Positions 16,591 to 25,188 of a DNA stretch of 64,000 bases are shown here, piece by piece. The notes below the pieces were generated by a model. The model was not told where the DNA came from. It made no database searches and was given only the letters and a program-made list of their open reading frames with translations. The stretch's first letter is position 1. Each line of letters opens with the position of its first letter. The position numbers and the translations under genes were made by a program. Source of the DNA: Acidaminobacter sp964416305 (GTDB lineage Bacteria > Bacillota > Clostridia > Peptostreptococcales > Acidaminobacteraceae); contig CAYQDM010000011.1 of the NCBI GenBank assembly GCA_964416305.1, positions 1-64,000 on the forward strand, read 5' to 3'.

Positions 16591-17424
16591 ATGGATAAGT
16601 TTATTGCATTCGAATCAGCTTTTGAAGAAGCAGAGTTGGTTTTGTTCGGAATTCCTTATGACGGCACGACCTCTTTTCGTCCTGGAACGCGATTTGGCCC
16701 GCCGGCGGTTCGACAGGACTCCTTTGGCATAGAAACCTACAGTCCTTATTTTGATCAGGATCTTGAGGATTACAAGCTGTGTGATCTGGGAGATATTGAG
16801 CTGCCATTCGGCAACGCTGTCCGTGTGATGGAGACCATTGAAAGTTTTGTGCGTCCAATCGCGCAGGAAGGGAAAAAAATCTTTTCCATCGGCGGAGAGC
16901 ACTTGGTCACCTATCCTGTGTTTAAGGCGGTTTTTGAAAAATATCCGGATTTGGCGATCATCCATCTGGACGCCCATACGGATTTAAGGGAAGACTACAT
17001 GGGAGAGAAGCTGTCTCACGCTTCGGTCATCAAGCGGATCTGGGATCACGTGGGTGATGCTTCGATTTATCAGTTTGGCATACGATCAGGATTGAAAGAG
17101 GAATTTGAATGGGCGAAATCGCACACTTATCTTGAAAAGTTTACGGCGGATACGCTGCCGGAGATGGTGAAACGCATTGGACAGCGCCCGGTTTATTTAA
17201 CAATTGATTTAGACGTTTTGGATCCTTCAATTTTTTCCGGTACGGGTACGCCTGAGCCGGGCGGGCTGTCGTTCAACGCGCTGATCGTAGCGCTGAAGGC
17301 CATGAAGGGGTTGAATATTGTCGCGGCTGACGCGGTAGAGCTGGCACCTCACTATGATCACAGCGGTGTGTCCACAGCTGTGGCGTGCAAGCTGGTCCGC
17401 GAAATGACGCTATTAATGTTGTAA
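16591..17424 (+). CDS. speB: Agmatinase (agmatine ureohydrolase)
   Basis: A 277-aa ureohydrolase-family enzyme that hydrolyses agmatine to putrescine and urea at a di-manganese site. Metal motifs are present: SIGGEH (about 99-104), IIHLDAHTDLR (about 122-132) and TIDLDVLDPSIFSGTGTPEPGG (split here as DLDVLDP and GTGTPEPGG). The ATG at 16591 is 3 bp after the speE stop and has a GAGGAG site within the end of speE. With speA upstream in the pathway and speE downstream, agmatinase rather than arginase is the natural reading. Confidence 0.95.
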   Translation: MDKFIAFESAFEEAELVLFGIPYDGTTSFRPGTRFGPPAVRQDSFGIETYSPYFDQDLEDYKLCDLGDIELPFGNAVRVMETIESFVRPIAQEGKKIFSIGGEHLVTYPVFKAVFEKYPDLAIIHLDAHTDLREDYMGEKLSHASVIKRIWDHVGDASIYQFGIRSGLKEEFEWAKSHTYLEKFTADTLPEMVKRIGQRPVYLTIDLDVLDPSIFSGTGTPEPGGLSFNALIVALKAMKGLNIVAADAVELAPHYDHSGVSTAVACKLVREMTLLML

Positions 17425-17437
17425 AGGAGTGGAGCAG

Positions 17438-18883
17438 ATGAACCATCATGCAGTGCCGCTGTTTGAGGCTCTGAAAGATTATCATGAAAGGCAGGTCATT
17501 CCGTTTGACGTGCCGGGACACAAACACGGTCGCGGGCTCCAGGCGTTTGGTGAGTATTTTGGGGAGAAAGTCCTCCAGCTCGACGTCAATTCCATGAAGT
17601 GCCTCGACAACCTTTCCCATCCTTCCGGGGTGATCCGGGATGCTGAAGAGCTTCTCGCTGACGCCTACGGTGTTGACTATGGTTTTTTTATGGTGAACGG
17701 CACCAGCTCAGCGGTTCAGGCTATGGTCATGAGCATGTGCAAGCCCGGGGAGAAGTTCCTTCTTCCACGAAATGCCCATAAGTCCGCGATCAACGCAATT
17801 ATACTGACTGGGGCTGTCCCAGCTTTCATACAGCCGGAGATCAACGTCGAGCTGGGGATTGCCATGGGTGTTACCCTTAAAGCGGTTCAGGAGGGCTTTG
17901 AGCGCCATCCGGATGCCAAAGGCGTCTTTGTGATCAACCCCACTTATTTTGGAGCTGCCTCTGAACTGAAAGCCATTATAGATTACGCTCATGGCCTGGG
18001 TAAAATGGTGGTGGTGGACGAAGCCCACGGCGCACACTTTCACTTCCATCCGGATCTTCCGGCGTCTGCGGCCAGCTTGGGAGCAGATCTCGCGGCCATC
18101 AGCGTTCATAAAACGGGCGGGTCATTGACTCAGAGTTCTGCGCTGCTGATTAACGAAGGCCGAATCGACCGTCAGACGGTTCGAACCATGATCAACCTGA
18201 CACAGACCACCAGCGCCTCGTATCTGTTGATGACCAGCCTGGATATGGCCCGCCGCAACCTGGTGCTGAATGGCCCGACCATTCTTGGCAAAGTACTCGA
18301 AATGGCTAAGGATGCCAAACGCCGCATCAATGAAATCGACGGTTGTTATGCTTTCGGCTCAGAGCTGATTGGAACGCCTGGCGTTTTTAATTTTGATGAT
18401 ACGAAGCTGACGGTCAAGGTGACAGGGCTCGGTCTGACGGGATTTGAAGTCTATGATCTCTTGAGAGATGAATACAATATCCAAATGGAGCTTGGAGATG
18501 CCAACAACATTCTCGGCATCATGAGCCTTGGAGATACGCAGGAGCACGTCGATGCTGTCGTGGATGCCCTCAGGGATCTGAGCAGCCGTTTCTACACCGG
18601 CAATCCACTCAGCTTTGTCAACATTCCCATGACGGTGCCGCAGACTGTGCTGACACCTCGTGACGCGTTCTACAGCCAGAAAGTTTCTGTCAAACTGCGT
18701 GACGCTGTTGGAAAAATCAGCGGGGAGTCTCTGATGGCCTATCCTCCCGGCATTCCAATTGTGACGCCTGGGGAGCTGATCACCTCGGAAATGATCGATT
18801 ACATTGAATTTTTGAAAGGTCAGAACACTTTGTTGACAGACCTGGCGGATGATACGATTGAGCATATCCGCGTGATCTTGTAG
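17438..18883 (+). CDS. speA: Arginine decarboxylase (Orn/Lys/Arg decarboxylase, fold type I)
   Basis: A 481-aa PLP enzyme of the Orn/Lys/Arg decarboxylase class I family, the compact form found in Firmicutes (SpeA/YaaO-like). Signatures: IPFDVPGHKHGRG near the N-terminus, VNGTSSAVQAM, VDEAHGAHFHFH and the PLP-lysine in SVHKTGGSLTQSS. In this operon it most likely turns arginine into agmatine for SpeB; lysine decarboxylase activity cannot be excluded by sequence alone. The start is ATG 17438 with AAAGGAG 8 bp upstream; a GTG at 17429 is unlikely. A terminator follows. Confidence 0.92.
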   Translation: MNHHAVPLFEALKDYHERQVIPFDVPGHKHGRGLQAFGEYFGEKVLQLDVNSMKCLDNLSHPSGVIRDAEELLADAYGVDYGFFMVNGTSSAVQAMVMSMCKPGEKFLLPRNAHKSAINAIILTGAVPAFIQPEINVELGIAMGVTLKAVQEGFERHPDAKGVFVINPTYFGAASELKAIIDYAHGLGKMVVVDEAHGAHFHFHPDLPASAASLGADLAAISVHKTGGSLTQSSALLINEGRIDRQTVRTMINLTQTTSASYLLMTSLDMARRNLVLNGPTILGKVLEMAKDAKRRINEIDGCYAFGSELIGTPGVFNFDDTKLTVKVTGLGLTGFEVYDLLRDEYNIQMELGDANNILGIMSLGDTQEHVDAVVDALRDLSSRFYTGNPLSFVNIPMTVPQTVLTPRDAFYSQKVSVKLRDAVGKISGESLMAYPPGIPIVTPGELITSEMIDYIEFLKGQNTLLTDLADDTIEHIRVIL

Positions 18884-18897
18884 TAAAGTTGGAGACC

Positions 18898-18964
18898 AGG
18901 GGAAGCGACTGTAAACCGGGTGTGAGATATTGACACCCGAACCACGCCGACTTCCCCTTTCTTT
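18898..18964 (+). terminator. Terminator of the spe operon
   Basis: The outer stem AGGGGAAG/CTTCCCCT (18898-18905, 18951-18958) and inner stem CGGGTGT/ACACCCG (18917-18923, 18933-18939) are followed by TTTCTTT. Confidence 0.85.
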
Positions 18965-19261
18965 AATGAAAATTTAAGGATTTTTAAACACAACCTTAAC
19001 AGTGAATGGGTATCATGGAAGTGTCAAATGAATCCCCCTTTACTTGACAATCTTCACTCCCAACCCTTTTGGCCCGCAGCGCGTTTTTTGCGGGCCGTAT
19101 GTTTTTTTTGACAGCGGAAAAGCAGCATACTATTGAATTTTGCACCTGCCGGTGTTGAGGCTGATTTTGCCGATCCGCAGCGACAATTGAATAAATGCTT
19201 TGTGAGGTTGACGCCGGGGACAGCCGGGTATTAGAATGACAGAGAATGGGGAGGATGTTCA
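18965..19261 (+). terminator. Intergenic stretch with second terminator and probable peptidase promoter
   Basis: The main element is a second, GC-rich terminator at 19071-19109: GGCCCGC (19071-19077) / GCGGGCC (19090-19096), then T8 at 19102-19109. Directly after it TTGACA (19108-19113) with a weak TATTGA (19131-19136) at 17-bp spacing could be the promoter of the M3 peptidase gene. Nothing else was recognised here. Confidence 0.65.
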
Positions 19262-21166
19262 TTGAACAGGGAAGAACGGCGGTCACAGGATGATGACCCG
19301 AAGCGGATTGAAGAGGAAGATCCGGGGATGAAGGGTGAAGGCGCTGAAGATGACCTCAGAGCCTTGGAAGATAGCGAAGAGATGCAGGACCTGACAGACA
19401 TGGAGGATGCGCAGGATCTGGAAATACTTAAAATCAGGCGGACCAAACGTTTGAAATGCGTCGCCTGGATTCTGGTCCTCGCCGTGACGGCAGGGGCTTT
19501 GTTCGGCATTTTGTCCGGCGGTGCTTTTGGCCGATGGTTTCATGCCAAAACACAATCCGGCGAAGCGTTCGTCGAGGAAACATCAGATCCGACATGGGAT
19601 TTATCTTCCGTCTATAACGGTCCGGAAGAAGCAAAGCGGGCGCTTGAAACTCTTCAAAACGAGGTGGAGCTGGCGCTGTCCCAACCGGCGGGCGTGGATG
19701 TCGAGTCTCTGGACCGGATCATGAGAACTGCTGAACGTCTGCAGGTATATGCTACCCTGATGCGGGACGCGGATATGAGCAATGCGGAAACCAAGGCGCT
19801 TCAGACTTCGGTGGACGCCTTGGTCAATAAGGTGATGCGTCTAAGTCAAGGCGCGTCGGCGAGTGAGAGCGAACCGTCCATTTTTGAACTTGCCGGTGCC
19901 TATGAGCGTATTTATCAAAGCTTCAGTCATAGTTACGGCGTTGAATTCGGAGAAGATCCCGAATTATTCAGCGAAAATGCGGATCGACGCTACAAAGCGT
20001 TTCGGAGGTGGGTGGCGTCGCAGGAACCATCGGCAGAAGTCTTTGCAGATATCTATGAGGGCAAGGTTGGCTTCGATAATTATTTGGCGCTCATGTATGG
20101 AGAAGCGGAGGCGGTGGATGCGTATCTGGCCATGGATGAATTCAGCCCTGAATCCTTTGATCAGCTTGTATCCATGACGGAGCAGCATCTGGTATTGAAT
20201 CACCGCTGGATCGCCCTTAGGGGGGAACTGACGGGGCTCAGCGGGGCAATGCGCTTTTCGGATTTGTTTGTGGATTTGCCCCAAGGGTCGGATGAAGCTG
20301 AGGCTGAGGTCAGCATTGATCAGGCAGGCCTATACATGCAGCGGGTTTTATCAGCGCTTCCGGACGCCGGTCAAACCGTCGTGAAGCGGGCATTTGATGA
20401 GGCTTGGATCGATTTTTACCCCAGGGCGGACAAATACGACGGGGCATACACCTACGGGGCTTACGAGTCCCACCCTTTTCTGCTTCTGAATTTTACCGGG
20501 AACTCGGACAGCCTCGAAGAATTGGCCCACGAACTTGGACACGCAGTGCACATGACGCTCAGTTCCCAGAGCCAGCCTTTTGACACTTATTATGCAGACG
20601 TTGCAGCGTCTGAATGGGCGGCCTCTGTCACGGAGATGCTCTATCATGAAGACCGCGTTGATCGCGCGGAGAGTAAGAGTGAAAAAATTGCGGCACTGGC
20701 GAATTATTTGGACTTCCTGTCTTCGACCTATTTCGATCAAATGCTTGCGACGGAATTCGAAATTGAGTCCCACCGTATGGCTCAGGCGGGGGAGGATTTG
20801 AGCGCTGAATCGCTCAAGGATTTGTGGCGAAGCCTGACGGCGAAGTATATGGGGCCGGCCTATGAGGTCACTGAGCTGGACGGTTATGACTGGGTGTCCT
20901 ATCCCCATCTTTATTGGGACTTCTATATGTACAAGTACGCGACTGGGCTCATAGCGGGGGCGCCTTTAACCCATAGTCTTCTGAACAACCAATCCGGTGC
21001 CGAGGACAACTGGATGCGTCTGATGACAGCCGGCGGCTCAAAAAGTGGCGCGGTGCTCATGGCCGAAGCCGGCTTTGACTTTGAATCAGAAGAGATTTAC
21101 AAAAGTTTTTTCTTTCACTGGTCAGAACTGATGGACGAATTGGAGTTATTAGTGAATGCATCTTGA
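19262..21166 (+). CDS. Membrane-anchored M3-family oligoendopeptidase
   Basis: A 634-aa zinc metallopeptidase of family M3 (PepF/oligoendopeptidase-like). The catalytic motif HELGHAVH is near residues 423-430, with the third zinc ligand probably the Glu in SEWAASVTEML (about 451). Unusually it has a highly acidic N-terminus of about 58 residues, then a transmembrane helix (about 63-85, CVAWILVLAVTAGALFG), so the catalytic part should sit outside the cell. The start is TTG 19262 with GGGGAGG 7 bp upstream. It would cut short peptides at the cell surface. No partner gene is obvious. Confidence 0.88.
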   Translation: MNREERRSQDDDPKRIEEEDPGMKGEGAEDDLRALEDSEEMQDLTDMEDAQDLEILKIRRTKRLKCVAWILVLAVTAGALFGILSGGAFGRWFHAKTQSGEAFVEETSDPTWDLSSVYNGPEEAKRALETLQNEVELALSQPAGVDVESLDRIMRTAERLQVYATLMRDADMSNAETKALQTSVDALVNKVMRLSQGASASESEPSIFELAGAYERIYQSFSHSYGVEFGEDPELFSENADRRYKAFRRWVASQEPSAEVFADIYEGKVGFDNYLALMYGEAEAVDAYLAMDEFSPESFDQLVSMTEQHLVLNHRWIALRGELTGLSGAMRFSDLFVDLPQGSDEAEAEVSIDQAGLYMQRVLSALPDAGQTVVKRAFDEAWIDFYPRADKYDGAYTYGAYESHPFLLLNFTGNSDSLEELAHELGHAVHMTLSSQSQPFDTYYADVAASEWAASVTEMLYHEDRVDRAESKSEKIAALANYLDFLSSTYFDQMLATEFEIESHRMAQAGEDLSAESLKDLWRSLTAKYMGPAYEVTELDGYDWVSYPHLYWDFYMYKYATGLIAGAPLTHSLLNNQSGAEDNWMRLMTAGGSKSGAVLMAEAGFDFESEEIYKSFFFHWSELMDELELLVNAS

Positions 21167-21209
21167 ACTGGATTGTGCTACACTGTGAAAAACACTTAGG
21201 AGGCGGCTT

Positions 21210-21476
21210 ATGATCCTTTATTCTGCGTATTTCAAAACGGTGAATTCTGCACTGGACGAGGAAATTCGTGAGGCTCATCTCGATTACATTTATAAGTTGA
21301 TGGAGGATGGCGTCATTGTCGCGAAAGGTCCTTTTACAGATCACAGCGGAGGCCTGATTATTTACAAGGCATCTGACTTTGAGGAGGCATCAGGCTATGT
21401 CATGAAGGATCCGGTCTGTGTCCATGGATCCAGAACTGTTGAAATTAAGGAATGGAAATCGTCGCTGGAAGTTTAA
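21210..21476 (+). CDS. YciI-family protein
   Basis: An 88-aa protein with a YciI ferredoxin-like fold: early strand MILYSAYFK, the conserved His in REAHLDYI (about residue 24) and Asp in LMEDGVIVAKGPF (about residue 34), GGLIIYKASDFEEA, and PVCVHGSRTVEIKEW at the end. YciI proteins are small dimeric enzymes of mostly unknown substrate. The ATG at 21210 follows AGGAGGCGGCTT. It lies 43 bp after the M3 peptidase gene and may share its transcript. Confidence 0.85.
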   Translation: MILYSAYFKTVNSALDEEIREAHLDYIYKLMEDGVIVAKGPFTDHSGGLIIYKASDFEEASGYVMKDPVCVHGSRTVEIKEWKSSLEV

Positions 21477-21511
21477 GCGCGAGAGTGCGAATTTTGTGTA
21501 TAGGCAGCGAA

Positions 21512-21556
21512 AAAAGAGGTGTGAAAATGGGGCTGGCCCACTTTCACACCTCTTTT
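21512..21556. terminator. Terminator after the yciI-like gene
   Basis: The 15-bp stem AAAAGAGGTGTGAAA / TTTCACACCTCTTTT is perfect, and its A and T ends make it usable on either strand. Confidence 0.85.
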
Positions 21557-21561
21557 GGCTT

Positions 21562-21623
21562 AAAAAGCGGAAGACGGCATCAAGTACCAGTTTCCGGGGA
21601 AATTGGCGCCTGATGCCGTCTTC
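21562..21623 (-). terminator. Terminator of the lysA-lysC operon
   Basis: A perfect 13-bp stem (21570-21582 with 21611-21623) is followed on the minus strand by a short T run (21562-21566). It lies 17 bp past the lysC stop. Confidence 0.8.
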
Positions 21624-21639
21624 GGTTTCTCAGCAATAA

Positions 21640-22845
21640 CTATAAATCAAAGGCGGACGCGATCATCTGAACAGCTTTATCGCGGTCGTAAGCGTTCAGC
21701 GTGTAGGAAATACTGATTTCTGAGGTCGTGACCTGGTAGAAGTCAATGTCGTTTTCTGCAAAGAGACTGAAGAGAGCGGAGGCGACACCTGCCTGGCTGA
21801 CCATGCCTATGCCGACGACAGATAGTTTGATCACCGAATCGTCGATAACATAATCAATAGTCGGGAATTCAAGTTTGAGTTTTTCCAAAATTCCTTTGAT
21901 CTGGAATCTGTCTTGAATCTTCGATGTGAAGGTCAGGTTGACAAAGCTGTTGTATGGCGCAGTCTGGCTGATCATGTCGACCATAATATTCTCACCGGAG
22001 ATCGCGGCAAAGATCTTGGCGATATTTTTTGATTCGAAGGGGACGGTATTGACGGTGACCATGAGGCAGTCCTCATCCACTGAGATTCCCGTTACCACGC
22101 GTTTTTCCATGGATTCATCCAACTCCTTTATCAGTGTACCTGGATAGTCGCCTGTGCTCAGGCCGACAATGACAGGCACTTTGTATTTGTGGGCGAATTC
22201 AACAGCGCGGGTCTCAATGACTTTCGCGCCGCGGCTGGCCATCTCCAGCATTTCCTCATAGGAGATGCTTTGAAGCTTTCTGGCTTCCGGTAAAATCCGC
22301 GGGTCAACGGTGTAGATCCCATCGACATCTGTGAAGAGTTCGCAGGTGCAGCCAAGCGCCGCCGCAAGAGATACAGCACTTGTATCCGAACCGCCGCGGC
22401 CGAGGGTAGTGATGTCGCCATTTTCGTTGACGCCCTGGAAGCCCGCGACGACGACAATCTCGCCTGCGTCGAGGTGCTGCCGGATCCTATCGGTTTCTAT
22501 GCGGGAGATGCGGGCTTTAGTATGCACGTCATCCGTGAAAATACCTGCCTGACGGCCGGTGAGGCCTACTGAACTGACACCAAGCGACTTTAGGGCAATG
22601 CTGAGGAGTGCGACGGAAACCTGTTCGCCGGTGGCGAGGAGCAGGTCAACTTCTCTTCGGTCAGGGGTTTCGCTGATGGATGAGGCCATCTCCAAAAGTT
22701 GATCTGTGGTCTGTCCCATGGCAGACAAAACGACAACGAGATCCTGTCCCATTTTTTTTCTTTCAGCAAGTCGCTTTGCGACTGCCTTGATCTGGTCGAT
22801 CGTTTCGACGGAGGTACCGCCATATTTCAAAACATAAGGATTCAT
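21640..22845 (-). CDS. lysC: Aspartokinase
   Basis: A 401-aa monofunctional aspartate kinase catalysing the first step from aspartate to lysine and threonine. It has the N-terminal kinase motif KYGGTSV, GRGGSDTSAVSLAAAL (about 150-165), TDVDGIYTVDPR and two C-terminal ACT domains (from about 265: VTGISVDEDCLMVTV; from about 345: KLSVVGIGM). The ATG at 22845 has an AAGGAGC site; the extension to 22866 overlaps lysA and is not needed. It is second in the operon after lysA, both under a lysine riboswitch, so it is the lysine-controlled isozyme. Confidence 0.95.
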   Translation of the reverse strand: MNPYVLKYGGTSVETIDQIKAVAKRLAERKKMGQDLVVVLSAMGQTTDQLLEMASSISETPDRREVDLLLATGEQVSVALLSIALKSLGVSSVGLTGRQAGIFTDDVHTKARISRIETDRIRQHLDAGEIVVVAGFQGVNENGDITTLGRGGSDTSAVSLAAALGCTCELFTDVDGIYTVDPRILPEARKLQSISYEEMLEMASRGAKVIETRAVEFAHKYKVPVIVGLSTGDYPGTLIKELDESMEKRVVTGISVDEDCLMVTVNTVPFESKNIAKIFAAISGENIMVDMISQTAPYNSFVNLTFTSKIQDRFQIKGILEKLKLEFPTIDYVIDDSVIKLSVVGIGMVSQAGVASALFSLFAENDIDFYQVTTSEISISYTLNAYDRDKAVQMIASAFDL

Positions 22846-22862
22846 TTGGTCGACGCTCCTTA

Positions 22863-24158
22863 TCATAAGTCATTTCTGAGGATGTCCTCGTAGGTTTCGC
22901 GCTTGACGACAACCTTGGACTTTCCATTTTCAACGAAGACGACGGCGGGCTTTCTAATCCGGTTATAGTTGCTGGCCATGCTGTAATTATAGGCGCCCGT
23001 TGAGGCAACTGCAAGGATGTCGTTCTGTTTTGGATAAGGCAGCTGGATGGACTTGATCAAGATGTCGCCGGATTCACAGCATTTGCCTCCAATGGTGAAA
23101 GTCGTATCGGGCTCATCCTTCATACGGTTGGCCAGGGCTGCCTCGTAGACAGCGTCGTACAGGGCGGTTCGAGGATTGTCTGTCATACCGCCGTCGACAA
23201 AAACAAATTTTCTGCCGCCATAGGTCTCCTTGGTTGCGGTGACTTTATAAAGAGTTGTTCCGGCATTGGCGACAATGCTGCGGCCTGGCTCAATCAGCAG
23301 TTTAGGAATAGGGAAGCGCCGGGATTTGCACTCTGTCTCTACAGCTTCGACCATAGCGGTCAGTGTCTGCTGAAGATCAAGATCGTTGTCGTGTTCGGAG
23401 TAGTAGACGCCAAAGCCGCCGCCCATGTTGAGCTCTTTGGTTTCGTAGCCGCTGTCCGCACGGACCTTGTCGACAAATCCGACCATGGACTCTATTGCTT
23501 TGACAAAGCTGGTATGATCCAGGATCTGTGAGCCAATATGGTAGTGGAAGCCGCGAAGGTCGAGATAATAGCTTTCATGAATGGAGCGGATGAGATCGTA
23601 GATGTTCTCGGAAAATATGGAGACGCCAAATTTTGAATCATTGTTCGCAGTTTGGATGTAGGCATGAGTGTGTGCCTCAATCCCGGGATTGACTCTGAGA
23701 AGGACCTTGACCCGCTTGTCCAGTTCTGCACAGAGGTACTGCAGCATTTCAATCTCAAACTCATTGTCGACGACAATTGTGCCCACATTGTATTGAAGGG
23801 CGGTGATCAATTCCTCGACTGTTTTGCCGTTGCCGTGAAAGTAGAGCCTTTCCGGCGGAAATTCTGCTTTCATGGCCGTGAAGAGCTCGCCGCCGGACAC
23901 GACATCCAGGGAAAGTCCTGCTTCTTTGATCAGGCGACACATGGCCAGGGTCAGAAATGCTTTGGAGGCGTAAATGACCTCTGTTTCAGTCTTTGAGGAT
24001 TTAAAAGTTTTCAGGTAAGTTTCGCAGTTGCTGCGAATCAGTGCGGTATCAAACACATAGAGCGGTGTACCGTACTTTTTGGCCAGAATGACGGCATCAC
24101 AGCCGCCAATTTCCAGATTGTCCATGTCATTGATGCGCATGGTCCCCAGTAGTCTCAT
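22863..24158 (-). CDS. lysA: Diaminopimelate decarboxylase
   Basis: A 431-aa PLP enzyme (fold type III, alanine-racemase-like barrel) making L-lysine from meso-diaminopimelate. Motifs: TPLYVFD, the PLP Lys in VIYASKAFL, GFHYHIGSQ, LNMGGGFGVYY, IEPGRSIV and the active-site Cys in GGKCCESGD. The start is ATG 24158 (MRLLGTMRIND), chosen because AGGAGGA lies 5 bp upstream; a longer start at 24173 overlaps this site. It is first in the operon, directly downstream of a lysine riboswitch and its terminator. Confidence 0.95.
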   Translation of the reverse strand: MRLLGTMRINDMDNLEIGGCDAVILAKKYGTPLYVFDTALIRSNCETYLKTFKSSKTETEVIYASKAFLTLAMCRLIKEAGLSLDVVSGGELFTAMKAEFPPERLYFHGNGKTVEELITALQYNVGTIVVDNEFEIEMLQYLCAELDKRVKVLLRVNPGIEAHTHAYIQTANNDSKFGVSIFSENIYDLIRSIHESYYLDLRGFHYHIGSQILDHTSFVKAIESMVGFVDKVRADSGYETKELNMGGGFGVYYSEHDNDLDLQQTLTAMVEAVETECKSRRFPIPKLLIEPGRSIVANAGTTLYKVTATKETYGGRKFVFVDGGMTDNPRTALYDAVYEAALANRMKDEPDTTFTIGGKCCESGDILIKSIQLPYPKQNDILAVASTGAYNYSMASNYNRIRKPAVVFVENGKSKVVVKRETYEDILRNDL

Positions 24159-24202
24159 GATGGTCCTCCTCATGTCTGTTCTTCAAATAGGGTTCAGGGT
24201 AC

Positions 24203-24425
24203 AAAAAAACAGCCTGAGTAAAAGACTCGGCTGCGGATTTTGCGCATGACGATACTTTTACCCCGCGCGTGTCAGCTCGCCTGCCGGAAGCCGGGTTGCT
24301 TCCGACAGACAGTGCCATGCTTATTCAGCATGACCCCAGCAAGGACGCTTCGGCGGTGTCCCCTTTCCGGGAACGCATTTCATGACGTTTCCGTACTTTT
24401 GTTCACCGCGGCCTCTGCCACGCAC
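24203..24425 (-). promoter_or_regulatory. Lysine riboswitch (L-box) with terminator
   Basis: Read on the minus strand, conserved L-box blocks appear in order: AGAGGCCGCGG, AAAGTAC, GGAAAGGGG, CCGCCGAAG and CACTGTC. The P1 stem pairs 24415-24425 with 24265-24275. Downstream CAGCCGAGT/ACTCAGGCTG (24210-24233) followed by T7 (24203-24209) is the terminator. GTAAAAG/CTTTTAC (24255-24261 with 24218-24224) is a ready antiterminator. High lysine should switch off lysA-lysC. Confidence 0.95.
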
Positions 24426-24454
24426 TATCTGTTTAATCAATTCAAATTTTCATA

Positions 24455-24484
24455 ATTATACAATGTTATTTTATCTTTTGTAAA
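24455..24484 (-). promoter_or_regulatory. Promoter of the lysA-lysC operon
   Basis: On the minus strand TTTACA (24479-24484), an 18-bp spacer and TATAAT (24455-24460) lie 30 bp upstream of the riboswitch aptamer. Confidence 0.7.
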
Positions 24485-24555
24485 GGAGATTGCCAAAAAT
24501 ATTGCAAAATTTGGTTGTGATTTTCACAAACTTTGTCCAATCTTTGCTTTTAACG

Positions 24556-24584
24556 TTCACATCTTATAAAAAAATGGATATAAT
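24556..24584 (+). promoter_or_regulatory. Promoter of the 176-aa unknown gene
   Basis: TTCACA (24556-24561), a 17-bp spacer and a perfect TATAAT (24579-24584). Together with the riboswitch and its promoter this accounts for most of the 460-bp gap between lysA and the next gene. Confidence 0.75.
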
Positions 24585-24618
24585 AGTCATCAGATAATAA
24601 AGTCGAGGAGTGATCTAA

Positions 24619-25149
24619 GTGGTTCAGTCAATCAAAATCAATCTTGAAATGATAGAGAGCATGATTTATTATTGGAAAGCGACGAGTGAAAAACAAAAAG
24701 TTGGTGAGCCCTTCATAATTGCAACGGTTTCCAGTCCGCTGATGAAACCTCTTTATGGCGGTGATTTTACAGAAGAAAGCGCAAGAAAGGTGCTCAGCGC
24801 CATTTCCAACCGAGAAATCTTCAAGCCGGAAACCAAAGCGGAAGGCCGCTTCTGGAACAACCAAATGTGGATGATGGAAGATTCTGGCGTTATGGAGGCT
24901 ATGACGGCATCTGTGAAAACGCTTAATCTGGATTATTTGGTGCCGGCTCTTGAAACCGAAGAGAATATTGAGCAGCTTGATGTGGTCTTTCTTCCGGGTC
25001 ACATTGATACGGCGTACAAATCCGGGAATCAACTCTATGTCAACTTCTTCAAGATTGCTGGCGTGATAGATGGAAACGGCCCTGAAATCGAGGGTGTGCC
25101 TCTTAAGGATTTCCTTTTTGCCAAGTTGAAGGAAATGCTCCAAAAATAG
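24619..25149 (+). CDS. Conserved unknown protein
   Basis: A 176-aa soluble protein I cannot place with confidence; it has the look of a conserved Clostridia/Treponema family of unknown function. It has no signal peptide or membrane segment. Features: the N-terminal helix SIKINLEMIESMIYYWKATSE, a middle KAEGRFWNNQMWMMEDSG block, and LDVVFLPGHIDTAYKSGNQL with possible catalytic His/Asp. The GTG start at 24619 follows GAGGAGTGA. It is divergent from lysA with its own good promoter. The ppiC-like gene follows after 39 bp and could be co-transcribed. Confidence 0.75.
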   Translation: MVQSIKINLEMIESMIYYWKATSEKQKVGEPFIIATVSSPLMKPLYGGDFTEESARKVLSAISNREIFKPETKAEGRFWNNQMWMMEDSGVMEAMTASVKTLNLDYLVPALETEENIEQLDVVFLPGHIDTAYKSGNQLYVNFFKIAGVIDGNGPEIEGVPLKDFLFAKLKEMLQK

Positions 25150-25188
25150 TCGAAAAGACAAATTTATTTACAGAAAAGGAGATTCATC

